Source: Mantis religiosa (lineage: Eukaryota; Arthropoda; Insecta; Mantodea; Mantidae). From it: a DNA stretch of 64,000 bases. The DNA lies in the NCBI GenBank assembly GCA_030765055.1, contig CM060955.1, positions 96,249,838 through 96,313,837 of the forward strand, written 5' to 3'. Both the position numbers and the translations under genes were made by a program. Shown here one piece after another: positions 37,643 through 49,458 of this stretch. A model generated the notes under the pieces. That model had not been told where the DNA came from. It saw nothing but the letters and a program-made list of their open reading frames with translations, and searched no databases. Numbering within the stretch: the stretch's first letter is position 1; every line of letters starts with the position of its first letter.

Positions 37643-38679
37643 TGTATTTCTGTGAAAATCCAGAATTTATCATAAGATTTATTGCATGACCCCTTACCAA
37701 GATTATTTGTCAGCACATATTTATATGTGTTCAAAACAAGCGCTTGAATTTGCTTAGAAACAGTTCCCGTTATAACTTTGTTATTTTTTTTAGGCTTTTC
37801 CAGTAATATAATTCGGCCCAGTTATTCACACTGTCTTCACTTGGATTATTTTCACTTGATTGAAAGTCATCTCTACTTCACTTGCATTTACCACTGCATT
37901 TCCCTCCTACCGTCTCCACATTGTGACAACACAACGAATTTCTGCACGTAATGAAACAGATCAACTAGAAGTTGGAACTTTGGCAACTGAGACTCCACGT
38001 GGAGTAGACATGTGACTGTCACTTCGAGAAAATCAGGGTTGCTATTGGTCCTCAACGACAGTGTTCCATTTCTGAAGTGTGGAGATAGATTTATGACGGT
38101 CATTAGTGGGCGGGCGGCTCAGGTTCCTTTGACTCGGAACTGCACATGCGTTAACTAAACAGACTTTAAGAGTGACAGGGATACTGGCGCGCTTCTCGGT
38201 CATGTGCTAAGCACCAATTAACGCATCACATCAGCCAATGGAATGACAGATGCTATCTCCACGTGGAGTAATCTATATGTTATCTGAGAGGTTTCTATTA
38301 ACAAAGTTAAAACCAGGGTAAGCATTTGAACAGCACGACTATACAATAAGCTTCTTTTTGTGTTAACGTCCGCAAATCTTCCTTCAGAACTAATCTGATT
38401 TATTGTATCTTCCACCCTTTTCACTTACACTTCTTTTAAATCATTTTTTTTGCCTTGAACTTGGTATAAGATATAAATTTCTTATAGCGAATTTAAGGAA
38501 TATTTAAAGGAAGCTTTGTATCTCGTAGAAAATCGTTAGTAGCTAAGCAAACTAGAGGCTCTAAAATAGTTTGTGTACTACTTCAAATCTGCGCTGTCAT
38601 TTGTTTCTGTAATCAATGTTTATTCTTTGTGACTTTAGCCAAAGAGGTCAACCCAAATAACAGCCATAATAAAAATAGC

Positions 38680-38745
38680 TAATCACTATTGGATATTGTG
38701 ATAATCACTATTTGATATTGTGGTAATCATTATTGGATATTGCAT
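38680..38745 (+). repeat. Three tandem 22-bp units
   Basis: Three consecutive copies of a unit like taatcactattggatattg plus two bases, with a few substitutions. Confidence 0.8.
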
Positions 38746-39118
38746 CAGGTAGTGATGTTAATTGTTTCTTATAAAGTACTTGGGATTGAACAAACATGTA
38801 TACGTCAAAATCGTGTGAGAGATAATTTTAAAGGCCCCTTATTGCACTAGTGATACTCACCTGCAAAACTCTGCAGTCGTCCGTTAGAGGCCTCTGCGTG
38901 TGCCATGCCTAATTACTACTGGAAATTTTGGACCCTGTGTGTCGAGGGAAAAATAAATTCGGTGCCTTCCAAATGTCTTCGTCGTGTAAGTGTGAGTGGG
39001 AAGATGACGAAACAACATATGAAGACGCTTTTTTCTGTTAGTTTTGGATCCATATTTTTCAAGAAAGTCATTAATACTTTGTAACTGCTAGTTCAGACAT
39101 AAGGGTGAATAAGTACTA

Positions 39119-39439
39119 ATGGAAGCATCTGGCGGAAAAGATGTAGATTTAAAAATCATACCACCTAAAACTGCAAAATATGAACAACTTCTGGATGTAT
39201 ATTTCTTCAGGAAATATAAAATATATGCCAAGAGAATAAAATACTTTATTACACTACGTTCTAGTAATATGCAGCCAAAATTGCATGACAATATCATGAA
39301 TTTGCATTCTGTCATTTACAATCAGTTATCTGTAGGAGTATATGGACCAATGCTTCGTTATGTGTGGCAGAACGCTGGCTACGATATTGGTGAACCAGTG
39401 GACAACTTCAAAGGTGTAATTGACGTGGTGTTCAACTAA
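39119..39439 (+). pseudogene. C-terminal fragment of a DDE-type transposase
   Basis: The 106-codon frame begins DVDLKIIPPKTAKYEQLLDV then YFFRKYKIYAKRI. IPP.T, then QPLDV (here EQLLDV) and FF..YK is the conserved tail after the second catalytic Asp in pogo/Tigger-like and related DDE transposases. The second half (SVIYNQL, GPMLRYVWQNAGYDIGEP) resembles the C-terminal extension often seen in insect copies. The upstream two-thirds of the enzyme is missing. Confidence 0.5.
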
Positions 39440-41311
39440 TATGACAGAATGTGCAAATATACTGTGAGTAGTTTATTGAAAGTACCCATTTACATTTACA
39501 GTTAAGAAATCTGCATTACGTATGGCGTATACAATGTCATTTTCAGTGATATGCAGAACATGATTGCAGAGTTTTGCAGAACAATGACACCCACCAGCAC
39601 ACTGAGAGGTAACGTAATGGTCCTGAAACCGAACTTTCATACAGATATGTCTGTTCGAGCTCAAGTACTTTCCTTGTTAGTTGTTCCTAGCACATTACGA
39701 ATATATATTGATTTGAGTTCTGTCCAATTGGACTTTAATACCTTAAATCATATGTTTACCTTTCTTATAAGGTAGTAATAAATAAACACAGCAGATCAAC
39801 AAACTGAGGTTTACAACTGAAACATCAAACACAGGTTACATCATACTACCTGTTTATCTAATAAATGCAAAACACTTCTAAGTTCCGATGTAACTAGTGG
39901 AAATCGTTACTTCAGTTTCTATAATTCGAAGTACACCAATTAATATTCGCATCTGTGTCTCTTCGTAAATTGGTATACAACTGAACGATGACGTTTCTCA
40001 CTGCAGTGATCGCAGTTTTCATTCACTACTAGCGAACGTTGTGTGAGGCGTGAGCACAATCATTTCTATACTCCAACCACTTTAGTTGTGGTTTGCAGAA
40101 TGTCCCAGGGACATATTAAGACTTATAAGATGAAATACATTTTAAGAAACTGATTTGTTGCAACACTATTGATGTTAAATGGCTGAGCGATCTCTTTGAG
40201 GGGGAGGACACATGCTCCTGTACCCTTTAATGTCGACTAACACTGGGCTATAAGCTTAAAACGCTGAATAGAATAATAAAGAAGCGTTTAATGACAAGGG
40301 TATGTCAATTATGTGACAATTTGAAGAGTTCAGGTGTAAAAGAGCTATAATCATATATTTGAGCCTGTTATGGAGAAGAAATAGTTGAGATTTTCATAAC
40401 AAACAGCTGGTACTACATGGCAAAGCGAGAAAGCATATCGGAAAAAGCTCGCAATACAGAGATGTTTACCTCAGCTGATCGCATACACACGGCGAGTCCA
40501 GTGTATGTCTAGTCTGTTCATATATAATCATGTCTTCTGGACAGTAATGTGTCATACATGGTAGGCACGAGAAAACATATCATAAAGACACACGCAGCTT
40601 CCAACCGCTCTATTCTGTTTCGTAACTTACTGTACGTACTTCTAATGGACTAGATAAGACCCGAAAAGGAACGATCGCAGCGTTGGTCATCTGAAGGTCA
40701 ATACGTCTCAACGGTCTGTCAAGTATACTCCTCTTATATTCCATATAAAGAATAACTGGATAACACGGATGGCGATCGTCTGGTAGCAAGTATCGGTATG
40801 AATGACATCGCTCTGCGTTAGCCTACCTGATGCACCTACGGAGGGTAACAGCATTATTGTGGTTAAGAGTAAGGCTATGTAGTTTTCTAATAATTCTGTT
40901 TACAGTGTTTAATTATCATGATGGCAAGCCTGTGTTTACTGCGTTTATACTTGCTTGAACAGTTTGAGTGGCATTGCTCTTAGAAATCAACCATTTCTAG
41001 GTTATTAGAAAAATTAAAATACACGTGGTCCGTGTAAGGTAACAGGAAACATTGAGAATCAACTGCGGAAAAGTTAGGTGAAATAAGGGTTATCATAGAA
41101 TGAAGTACAATAAAATCAATGCCATGCATTATAACGTATACTTTATGACAATAACTGACCTGCTGCTCCTTAGATTTAAACCCATGTGATTATCTGTGGA
41201 CAGTGCATAAAGATAAAGTTTATGCAAAAATTACCCATACATTTGACAAATAAAAACAGTATCAGGCATGCGTTTTCGAATATTTCGAATGCAGAAATTC
41301 GGCTGTGTCCA
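39440..41311. other. Unassigned stretch
   Basis: Moderately GC-richer than surroundings. An open frame at 39551-39775 has no domain motif. No repeat with a second copy and no convincing exon recognised. Confidence 0.35.
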
Positions 41312-41385
41312 AACAACGCTTGTGGCGTAATGGTTAGGGTGACCGACTGTGGCGCAGGAGTCCCGCGTTCGAATATCCTCGCGTT
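41312..41385 (+). mobile_element. tRNA-like SINE head
   Basis: gtggcgtaatggttagggtg resembles an A-box and gcgttcgaatatcc a B-box, followed by a T run. The ends cannot form an acceptor stem, so it is a truncated SINE head and not a tRNA gene. Confidence 0.5.
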
Positions 41386-41965
41386 TTTTTTAAATATATA
41401 GAAATAGGTTCCCTCCCTTCCTCCCTCTCTCTCTTCAAAAAAGAGAGAAAAAATGGTGACGTAATACACATTACCTGTTAGTAAACAAAAAACTTCCAGA
41501 CTGTGGCAACCATGTTTAAAAAACAAAAGGATTCATGCAAAATAAGGATGAAGGTTTCTTTCTGGTGAATATTTATCTCAAATTGTTCTCAGGTTTTGGC
41601 AAGGTCGTTAAGGTTGCAATTCCAATGTTTAAAAGATTTGCATCGTCTTCCTCTTCAGGAAACCCAATCACAATTTTAGACAATATCCAAATGTTTTGGG
41701 CCGGTCCACCGCTCCTTCATAAACAAAATTCATATATGTAGCAGTAACTAGAAAACCCAGGCTGTCAGTTAGGTCATTCAAGAGTTGTCATGGGGTTTGT
41801 ATTTTGCAAAATCATAGCACAGTCACTTGGTTTTTTGTCGTTTGACTAGGATTGGGATTTATATTTATACTTTTTATACAGCATGTTTTCTTTATTTTGA
41901 ATTTTAAATATATTTATTATTAAAAAAATGTGAGAGCACTGATGTATTTACAATTGAGTATTGTC
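41386..41965. other. Unassigned stretch
   Basis: Contains a CT-rich run near 41408-41435. Nothing else supported. Confidence 0.35.
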
Positions 41966-42187
41966 CGCCGCGGTAGCGTAGATGGTCGTGTCTCACGTGC
42001 AAGAGGTCCCGAGCTCGAATCGCAGTCAGGGTGAGTTATCCGGAGAAGTTCCTTTTCCTAGGTTTTCCCTTATATTGGAAGATAAATGTCAAGTAATTCT
42101 TAGCTCTGTTAACCCTCGGTTCATTTGAGCATTATTTCACCCATTTTATTCATCTTCCGATATGACTTAACGTTGCAGGACGTAATT
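41966..42187 (+). mobile_element. SINE-A, full-length copy
   Basis: ccgccgcggtagcgtagatg head, B-box gagctcgaatcgc, body gagttatccggagaag, 3' block ttcatttgagcattatttca and ccgatatgacttaacgttgc. Confidence 0.85.
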
Positions 42188-42427
42188 ACAAACATAAACG
42201 GGATATTTTTTTTTTTCTACACAGTTATTGTCTGTAAAAATCGTGGAATTATTGCGGGTAATAAGTACATCTTTGAAATTTTGAGCACAAGCGTCCAAAG
42301 AAATATGTTTTATTATATACACCATTTCCCTTTTGTTGTTATATGCGTGCAAGATGATATTTTCGTTACATCTGTGTTGATATTTAAGATTTTTCTATTT
42401 TAGTAATTACTGAAATAGTATTTTGTG

Positions 42428-42786
42428 TTGCCGCGCCGTGGCCGAGCGGTTAGACCGCTAGACTCTCACCAAGGCGGCCCGGGTTCGATTCCAGACACTG
42501 CATGCGAGATTTGTGGTGGACTACATGGCGCAAGGGTCGGCTTTTCTCCGGTATATCCGGTTTCACTATCATCATTCCACCAATTGCTTCATTGTCATCG
42601 TTCCTTCCATTAATTTTACCCTCATTCTGTCATTTTCTCTCACTCTCATACCCGGCATCGGGTTGACTGTCTGATCCAGTTTCTGTTGCTCAACCCAACG
42701 CCTAAAGGCATAAGGGATACAGGAAGAAGAATCCCCTAACACCACGATAGTGGTAAAATTATGGAAGCTGAAGAGGAAGAAGTTTT
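42428..42786 (+). mobile_element. SINE-B, full-length copy
   Basis: The head ccgtggccgagcggttagac is a clear tRNA A-box (Leu/Ser-like), and the B-box is gggttcgattccag. The body has ttgtggtggactacatggcg, and the tail has ccctaacaccacgatagtgg and gaagaggaagaag. Confidence 0.85.
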
Positions 42787-43027
42787 CTGTGGTAATAAGT
42801 ACAAAGTGGATGTAGGTTAAGTGCATAAGGTACTGTAAATCTATTATAAGAGGTGGTACTTGCACTGAGAAATTTTGAAGGCAAAGACGTTGGTTAAAAG
42901 GTCATGTAATGTGTTGGATTTTCTTTAAGAGAAAATTTTGCGTGCAAAATGACATGTTTTGTCAATGCGTTTTGGGTTATTCGATAGAGAACTATGTGAT
43001 TTACAAAACAGTGTGTTTAATATTTGT
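42787..43027. other. Short unassigned stretch
   Basis: Unique-looking sequence between SINE-B and SINE-D copies. Confidence 0.3.
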
Positions 43028-43280
43028 ATAGATAGAGTCAACATGAAAAATTCAATGTCATGGCCGGGATTTGAACCATGGATCTCCTGGTTTCCGTCCA
43101 GTCTCTCTAACCCATTGAGCTACCATGGTCAACGTGCCGTCCTGACATTAAATTCTCTACTAGACTCATATATTTCCCCGATAGACCACTAGGGGCTCTC
43201 GCATCCAAGATACACCGTTTGTGGCGATTTATTATCATAAGTACCTGAGTCCCAGGCTTCATCATTCAACTCTTATTATT
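43028..43280 (-). mobile_element. SINE-D, reverse copy lacking the far tail
   Basis: Starts at gatagagtcaacatgaaaaa, includes the whole tRNA-like core in reverse and the leader through aagtacctgagtcccaggct. Confidence 0.8.
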
Positions 43281-43548
43281 TTAGTTAATTGATAGAAATT
43301 AATCATTTCTTCATACTAGCCTTATATAGGCTAAGGTTTTTGATAGACAGAGTCAACATGAAAAATTCAATGCCATGGCCGGGATTTGAACTACGGATCT
43401 CCTGGTTTTCGTCCAGTCGCTCTAACCCATTAAGTACTTACGATAGTAAGCCGCCACAAACGGTGTATCTCGTATGCGAGAGCCCCTAGTGGTCTACCGG
43501 GGAAATATATGAGTCTAGTGGATAATTTAATGTCAGGACGGCACGTTG

Positions 43549-43621
43549 GCCATGGTAGCTCAATGGGTTAGAGCGACTGGACGGAAACCAGGAGATCCGT
43601 GGTTCAAATCCCAGCCAAGGC
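43549..43621 (+). other. tRNA-like cloverleaf inside SINE-D
   Basis: GCCATGG at 43549-43555 faces CCAAGGC at 43615-43621 (six of seven pairs kept; other copies have CCATGGC, a perfect stem). The D arm GCTC/GAGC, anticodon arm CTGG/CCAG with a 7-nt loop, and a T arm with GTTCAAATC are all present. The loop has C at the usual U33, and the element continues on both sides, so this is a SINE promoter domain and not a host tRNA. Confidence 0.65.
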
Positions 43622-43648
43622 ATTGAATTTTTCATGTTGACTCTATCT

Positions 43649-44092
43649 TAGGGGAGGGGATCCGTCCCCTTCAGCTGCTGAGGTGCAGGCGCTGCGGACC
43701 CTTAGCACTCGTGGTACCTCTCACGTTACTAGAGGAACCTCGGGCCGAACTGCCGAGACCCTCCAGTCGGGCAGCTGTTCGGATTGGGTTGGACTCGAGG
43801 GGGCAGTGTGTTCCCGACACCCACGGGGAATTGGGTACCTCCAGCCAGGCTACGGCCGCCCGGAGGGGGTAGAGAGTTGCCTCATAAGTCCCGGGTACTA
43901 TCCTGCAGAGCTAGTAGAAAGTGTGCTAGATCACCAGGCGGCCCCACCGAGGTTTTCGGTAGTCTTCCATGCGGGGTTGACGTGCGTAAGTGGCGTATCC
44001 ACTTCCACCCGTCTTGACGTTGTACTCAGCGGGGGGGGGGGGGCTTTTAAGACTCCAGATATTGCCATATGGAAAGAGCCCCGGAGTATCCA
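43649..44092 (+). mobile_element. GC-rich retroposon, repeat F copy 1
   Basis: 444 bp flanked by the 13-bp duplication gttgactctatct (43636-43648 and 44093-44105). It aligns with 48965-49458 through cggacccttagcactcgtgg, tactagaggaacctcggg, ttcggattgggttggactcg, cctcataagtcccggg and a G run near 44030-44043. It encodes no recognisable protein. Open frames on both strands reflect low stop density in GC-rich DNA. Confidence 0.8.
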
Positions 44093-44205
44093 GTTGACTC
44101 TATCTATCAAAAACCTTAGCCTACATACGGCTAGTGTCAAGAAATGATTCATTTCCACCAATTAACAAAAATAATGTTTGTATATTTATATACTGTTTGT
44201 TCTTT

Positions 44206-44310
44206 TCAGCGATGTTGAGCATTTTCTGTGACTTTGGCACCTTGAGTGAACACAAAAAGCAGGTGTCGAAAAGGCTCTTTGTTGTCGACCTGAGACTCCG
44301 TTTCATTGAC
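44206..44310 (-). CDS. Candidate terminal coding exon, unidentified gene
   Basis: On the minus strand the acceptor acgtacttttcag precedes an open frame VNETESQVDNKEPFRHLLFV that ends TENAQHR and TGA at 44208-44206. The phase (0) fits the candidate exon at 45085-45179. The plus strand of the same segment also has an acceptor (tgttcttttcag) and a donor-like gtacgt, so strand is not certain. No family recognised. Confidence 0.3.
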   Translation of the reverse strand, partial: VNETESQVDNKEPFRHLLFVFTQGAKVTENAQHR

Positions 44311-45084
44311 CTGAAAAGTACGTAATACCCATCTAGATGGAATGGTTCTAGAGGTTCTGACTGATTATATTTGAGATGCAAATTAATTGTAGGCCTAATA
44401 CATGATTATGATGGCGAATAGGATGATAAGCAATAAATTGTTGGTGCCGAATGTCACTTCCCTTATACAAATAGTTATTTATGCTATTAGGGACCTAATT
44501 TACCATCAGAGGATTCGTTAGTGCCCGAACGAAGTGAGGACTAACAAGCTATTTCCTGAAATTGGTCAAAAAGTTGTGTCAAATATAATCTCCTGCAATA
44601 ATTGCAATATTACAATAAATTTTAAATAATATATATGATATAAAATGGAAGTGAGTATAGAATTTAATAATTGTAATGTGTTTCTAATATTACTCCATTT
44701 CAATAAGCTATTTAAGCAATCAGGAAGTAATCTCTCACATCTGTTATTGTTTTCCAAATTACATTTCTTTCATTCGTATTTGAGTTTGTTTCTATTATTG
44801 GATATTTTTCTTTGGGTAGCAATAAATAAATAAATATGAGTATTTTCTGATTCTTATAGACGTATTGTAAATATTTCAGCGCCTACAACAAATTAAGTAC
44901 TTCATAGCAGGGAGATAAGTAGAGAGGTAAGTTGACTTACTTCACTTGAGAGATAATCTCTAATTACTCGTAAAGATAAAATATACATAGTACTATGTTT
45001 TCCACAACACGAGTGGAAACAATATTTTGTGAGTGTCCTTACTTACAATAGACACCAGTTTATTAAAATTTCTCCAGAACTTAC
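44311..45084. other. AT-rich stretch, possible intron
   Basis: No repeats or exons recognised. Confidence 0.35.
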
Positions 45085-45179
45085 CTTGCTACGTGATCGA
45101 TTCAACTTTTTCGTACCCCTGTAGGGTACACAGTATTCCTTTTGCAAAATCCAGGGAATCACATTTGCGCTCACCACTC
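45085..45179 (-). CDS. Candidate internal exon, unidentified
   Basis: On the minus strand the segment is bounded by acceptor gttgtttgcag and donor AGCAAG followed by gtaagttc. One frame is open throughout: VVSANVIPWILQKEYCVPYR then GTKKLNRSRSK, ending in phase 0. It has no start codon. It could be a coding exon joined to 44206-44310, or a non-coding 5' exon of the gene at 21-33 kb, where splicing to 32930 would work regardless of frame. Confidence 0.4.
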
Positions 45180-46285
45180 CTGCAAACAACCAATAATCGC
45201 AATTATTCATAGATAATCATAAAATTCCCAAAATTTTACAGGTGAGGACACATACTTATTGAGAGTATGTGATCTGTACATTACAACCTTGCTATTTTAC
45301 ATCATATTTACGTTATTTCCATTTGGAAATAACAATGAAATTTGTAGAAGCCATAGCCTCACATGATTTACTGTATTTGCTGCATAGGTCCTCCCTCTTC
45401 CTCTTTCCTGAATATTCTGTTCTTCTTTCTCTATTCTCTATCCCTTCACACTCTATTCCGTGTAGCGTACCTGGCATGCAGTGTTTTGAAATCCGGTAAT
45501 AAATCTGCTTTCAGGAGACGTTATTAACAGTTAATTCAGCTATTATTTATACATTTTTATGCAAATTTATTATACATTTGTATTAATGAAGAGATTTTTG
45601 CCCCTCTGCTTAAGGCAATCTATCGATGAAAAGTTTCACAACATGTGAAAATGTTAGACATCCTGAACATTTTATTATGCTTTAAACTTGATATTTTATG
45701 CTACACAATTTTAATGTTAATAATTATAAAGCCAAAATGGCTATTTAATTGGTCCATTACTATTTAGTAGAAGCACCGCACTGAACTTTAAAGTCCAGTT
45801 TTATCAATTTCCTTTTCCAGCATTTCTGAAAGCTCAAAACGCTCCTTGGATCACAATTTATAACATATTGAAACTTCCAGAAGAGCTTCAAAATATTACA
45901 GATTTAAAAATTGTTCTGTGATAGCTAATACACCAGAAAGATATACTGCACTCACATCACTTTCGCTACTTGTAGGACCTTTTTAATCAGGAGGACCCAA
46001 AACACATTTCCCGTGAAATCTTGAATATACCTTTTGGGTGGGATACAATACATAGAGTAGCGAGAGAGTAAAACCCTTATGTTACATTCACATACATTAC
46101 ATTATCCTCTGTCGTTTGTTAGTGGAAATACAAATTATTTTACGGGACCTTTGCAGAAATATGTAGCTACATTTGATACAAAGGTAACAGCCTCAATCAA
46201 CCATTTAATATTTCAGTGCGATCCATATACACCTGAACCAGTTCAATCGCCATAACTTTAGAAAAAATAATAGGACACACTTTGC
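45180..46285. other. Unassigned AT-rich stretch
   Basis: No feature supported. Confidence 0.35.
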
Positions 46286-46289
46286 AACG

Positions 46290-46930
46290 TTGGGAGAGTA
46301 TAATACACAATTGGGAGATTAAATTACACTATTTACATCTCAGAGAAAATGTTGGAAGTGTCCTCCACCAGCATCTATACATGTTTGCACTCGTCTCACC
46401 ATATTCTATGAAGTTTTACGGAGGGTATCCTCACCAATGTTACTTATTTCGGTTCGAATGGATTCCTTGAGAACATCTTGTATACTCTATTTTTCAGATA
46501 CCACACAAGAAAAAATCCGGTGAGGTTAGGTCAGGGGATCTGGGGGACCACAGACTTTTTGAGATTATTCGATTATCAAAGAAACTGGTTACAAGTACCA
46601 TGGTGTCATTAGATGTATGGCACGTTGCTCCATCTTGCTGAAAATAACCTTCTCTCATTTCGATATCATATCCGTAAAACTTCAGAGAATATGGTGAGAT
46701 GAGTGCACTATACTTTCTATACAACTAGGTGGGTGGTGAAAAATGTAAAATCTATGTGCTGCAGTTACATGAGTTTCTCTTGCTTGTAGATACTTTCTGA
46801 ATTTAAAAAAAAAATTCATTTTTAGGGAAAAAAGATCCACAACGTGTGTTGTATGTGTGTCAACAGCATAACTCAAAAACAATAAATCGGTTAGAAACTA
46901 AATTTGATGTTTAAGTTCATATTCCAAAAT
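46290..46930 (-). pseudogene. Mariner/Tc1-superfamily transposase fragment
   Basis: On the minus strand 46724-46494 reads GYFQQDGATCHTSNDTMVL then SPRSPDLTSPDFFLCGI. QQDGA and the SPDLT/PDFFL block carry catalytic acidic residues 2 and 3. Further C-terminal text is found down to about 46290 with stops. The stretch 46860-46930 has a second copy near 57460-57530 (cagcataactcaaaaa), probably an element end. Confidence 0.65.
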
Positions 46931-46973
46931 GCAAAGAAAATTCCCTCACCCCAACTGTCCTTTCCTTGAATAC

Positions 46974-47175
46974 CCGCCTCGGTAGCGTAGATGGTAGCAT
47001 GTCTACTTCACGTTCAAGAGGTCCCGATTTTGAATCTCAGCCATTCTGAGTTATCTGCATAAGGTGTTTTCTTGGGGTTTCTATAATCCTGAAAGATAAA
47101 TTTCTGGTATTCGTGAGTTATTTGAACATCATTTCATTCATTGTCCTATATGACAACGCTGGAGGAGGTAAATTA
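46974..47175 (+). mobile_element. SINE-A, copy with degraded body
   Basis: Head cccgcctcggtagcgtagat, cacgttcaagaggtcccgat, body gagttatctgcataagg, 3' end tcctatatgacaacgctgga. Confidence 0.8.
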
Positions 47176-48379
47176 CTTGGATAAGTTTTCCCTTTTTTAT
47201 TTTCACCATAATGGTTGTTACGAGTTTGATTAAATATTAAAAATATTTAAATTACATATAAAATGTATATCTTAAATTTTCTGGAAGTCGCCTTTGGAGT
47301 CTTGTTTATTAGGAAGGAACATTCTCTCTCTTGCATGAGGGGCATACGTCAAGCGCTAGAATATAGACGAAGACGTACTACACAAAAAGGAGATCTCTTT
47401 AAAATATGTTTGATTACAAATAATGTTTTTGTGGCATGACTATTCCTGAAATATGTATCTGTTATTAATGGTGCGAATGTTCCATACGCCATTCTTTTAA
47501 AATTCTATCGATTTTCAGCTGTTTTTCATGATTGTATGCAAAAAATATAGAATTTTGAGGTTTACTATAGTTCTTAAACATCTATCACTGCTTTTTTGTA
47601 TGTATAACAAGATATTTCTGACAACGTTCACCTCGATTAGGTTGATAGGCAGAAAAGTTTTCTTAACAATAATTTGTATATTCATTAATAATAATTAGAG
47701 GATAGAGAAAGTCATGTGAATGCACCACGTCAAATTTTGTTTTGTTTTGTTTTACAATGGACAACAGGCCTGCGCTTCCATTTAAGGACTCAAAGACTCC
47801 CAGAGGTCCACTTTAGTCGCACGCTCCAATCACATGTTCCTTTATACGCTGGTTGTTGCGTTTCGTGAATAATTTACATTGTAGGTCAGCTATTCCAGGG
47901 TGAAGCACGTGGCTAGTGTTTGCCAGAGAGGCACTGGCTTTTGCAGTATCCTCTTACCCTCTTGCTGCCGACTTAACGATGTCAATCCGTCACTGCATTG
48001 ATGCCACATGCGTGTTTTGTTCTTAACACGCAGGGTGCGCGGTAAAAGCAAGTATACATGACATATGACGATCTAGGTTTTAATTTTTTAACAACGTGTG
48101 TTATTTACTAAAATAATGTTGAAAACATGTCAAGATACGTTATTTCAGAGCAAATAAGTCACTTTGTGTTTGTATGCTTCTCCTGCCTTATAAATTTCAA
48201 TTTGAGCTATATTTACATTTTGTTTAGGAAATATATAATAACAGAATGTAATGCCATGTTTGTACACGGTTCTCAGAACATATGTACGCATTAAAATCTT
48301 AAATTTAAATCAAAATGCATAATTATGTTTCATTTTATACTTCTTATATTTAGTCTATGAGCTGAAAAAAAACCTTTAA
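47176..48379. other. Unassigned stretch
   Basis: A GC-richer part (about 47770-48050) carries no recognised motif or second copy. Confidence 0.35.
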
Positions 48380-48445
48380 ATAAAACCTTCGAACCGGGTC
48401 CGTAGAATGGAAGGAAACACATTACCGCTGCACTATTATGCTGGT
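48380..48445 (-). mobile_element. tRNA-like SINE scrap
   Basis: On the minus strand, ggacccggttcgaagg is a B-box-like T arm preceded by gcagcggtaatgtg. It is too short to assign to a family. Confidence 0.35.
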
Positions 48446-48578
48446 TTTAACAATTTTTCACTTCATTTCTCTAATAGTACTACAAAGAAAGGTTTTCATC
48501 TTGTCGAGTCCAAGATAATGACTAATGAGGCGAGCTGATCTCATATAACTGTATACTAGTAACAGTGCAGTATGTTTG

Positions 48579-48849
<271 letters not shown>

Positions 48850-48964
48850 GCTGTTATCACTAGGGCGCGGATTTTGGCACTTCATTACTGTCATTTTTAG
48901 GTCAGTTTTCTCTATTTTAGGTCACTTTTCTCTTTTTAGGTACTTTTTTTTAATATTACAGGGC

Positions 48965-49458
48965 CCCGCAGGGGGAGGGATTCGTCCCTTTCAGCTGCCA
49001 AGGTGCGGGCGCTGCGGACCCCTAGCACTCGTGGTACCTCTGACGTTACTAGAGGAACCTCGGGCCGAACATGCCGAGCTCCTGCCGTAGGGGAGTCGTT
49101 CGGATTGGGTTGGACTCGAGGGGGCAGTGTGTTCCCGCCACCCACGGGCAATTGGGTACCTCCGGCCAGGCTACTGGCCGCCCGGAGGGGGTAGAGGGTT
49201 GCCTCATAAGTCCCGGAAACTAGCCTGCAGAGCTAGTAGCTGGTGAGGTAGACACTGGCGGCCCTACCAAGGTTTTTGGTAGCTGGTTCATTAAGGACTG
49301 GCGCGTATGTGGCGTATCCACTTCCATCCTGTCTGCCGTGTGCAGGCGGGGGGGGGGCAGTTTATAAAATAGGTACTGTCCTACGGTAAATAGACCCGAG
49401 AGGCCCGGGTTCAGTTCCTACGGGGCCAGGACTAATGGGAGTAGATCCTCACATTTAC
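48965..49458 (+). mobile_element. GC-rich retroposon, repeat F copy 2
   Basis: Flanked by the 16-bp duplication tttaatattacagggc (48949-48964 and 49459-49474). It shares about 380 bp with copy 1, including the G run at 49349-49357. Its 3' end differs and contains gggttcagttcctacggg, which resembles a tRNA B-box. Confidence 0.8.

Larger units (their letters stand above)
43281..44165. mobile_element. SINE-D inverted-junction copy split by GC-rich repeat F
   Basis: Bases 43281-43432 are SINE-D in reverse. From about 43433 to 43648 the element reads forward from the leader (gtaagccgccacaaacggtg) through the tRNA-like core to gttgactctatct. The forward copy resumes at 44093 with the duplicated gttgactctatct and continues to the tail (ggctagtgtcaagaaatgat) at 44165. 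The interruption is repeat F copy 1. Confidence 0.8.

Noticed and set aside
41312..41385. Possible tRNA gene
   Set aside because: A- and B-box-like words are present but the ends do not form an acceptor stem.
43549..43621. Possible host tRNA gene
   Set aside because: The cloverleaf is embedded in a dispersed repeat, has C where U33 is expected, and other copies drift at paired positions.
43683..44147. 154-codon and overlapping frames on both strands
   Set aside because: They fall in GC-rich repeat F, where stop codons are rare, and copy 2 does not preserve a frame.
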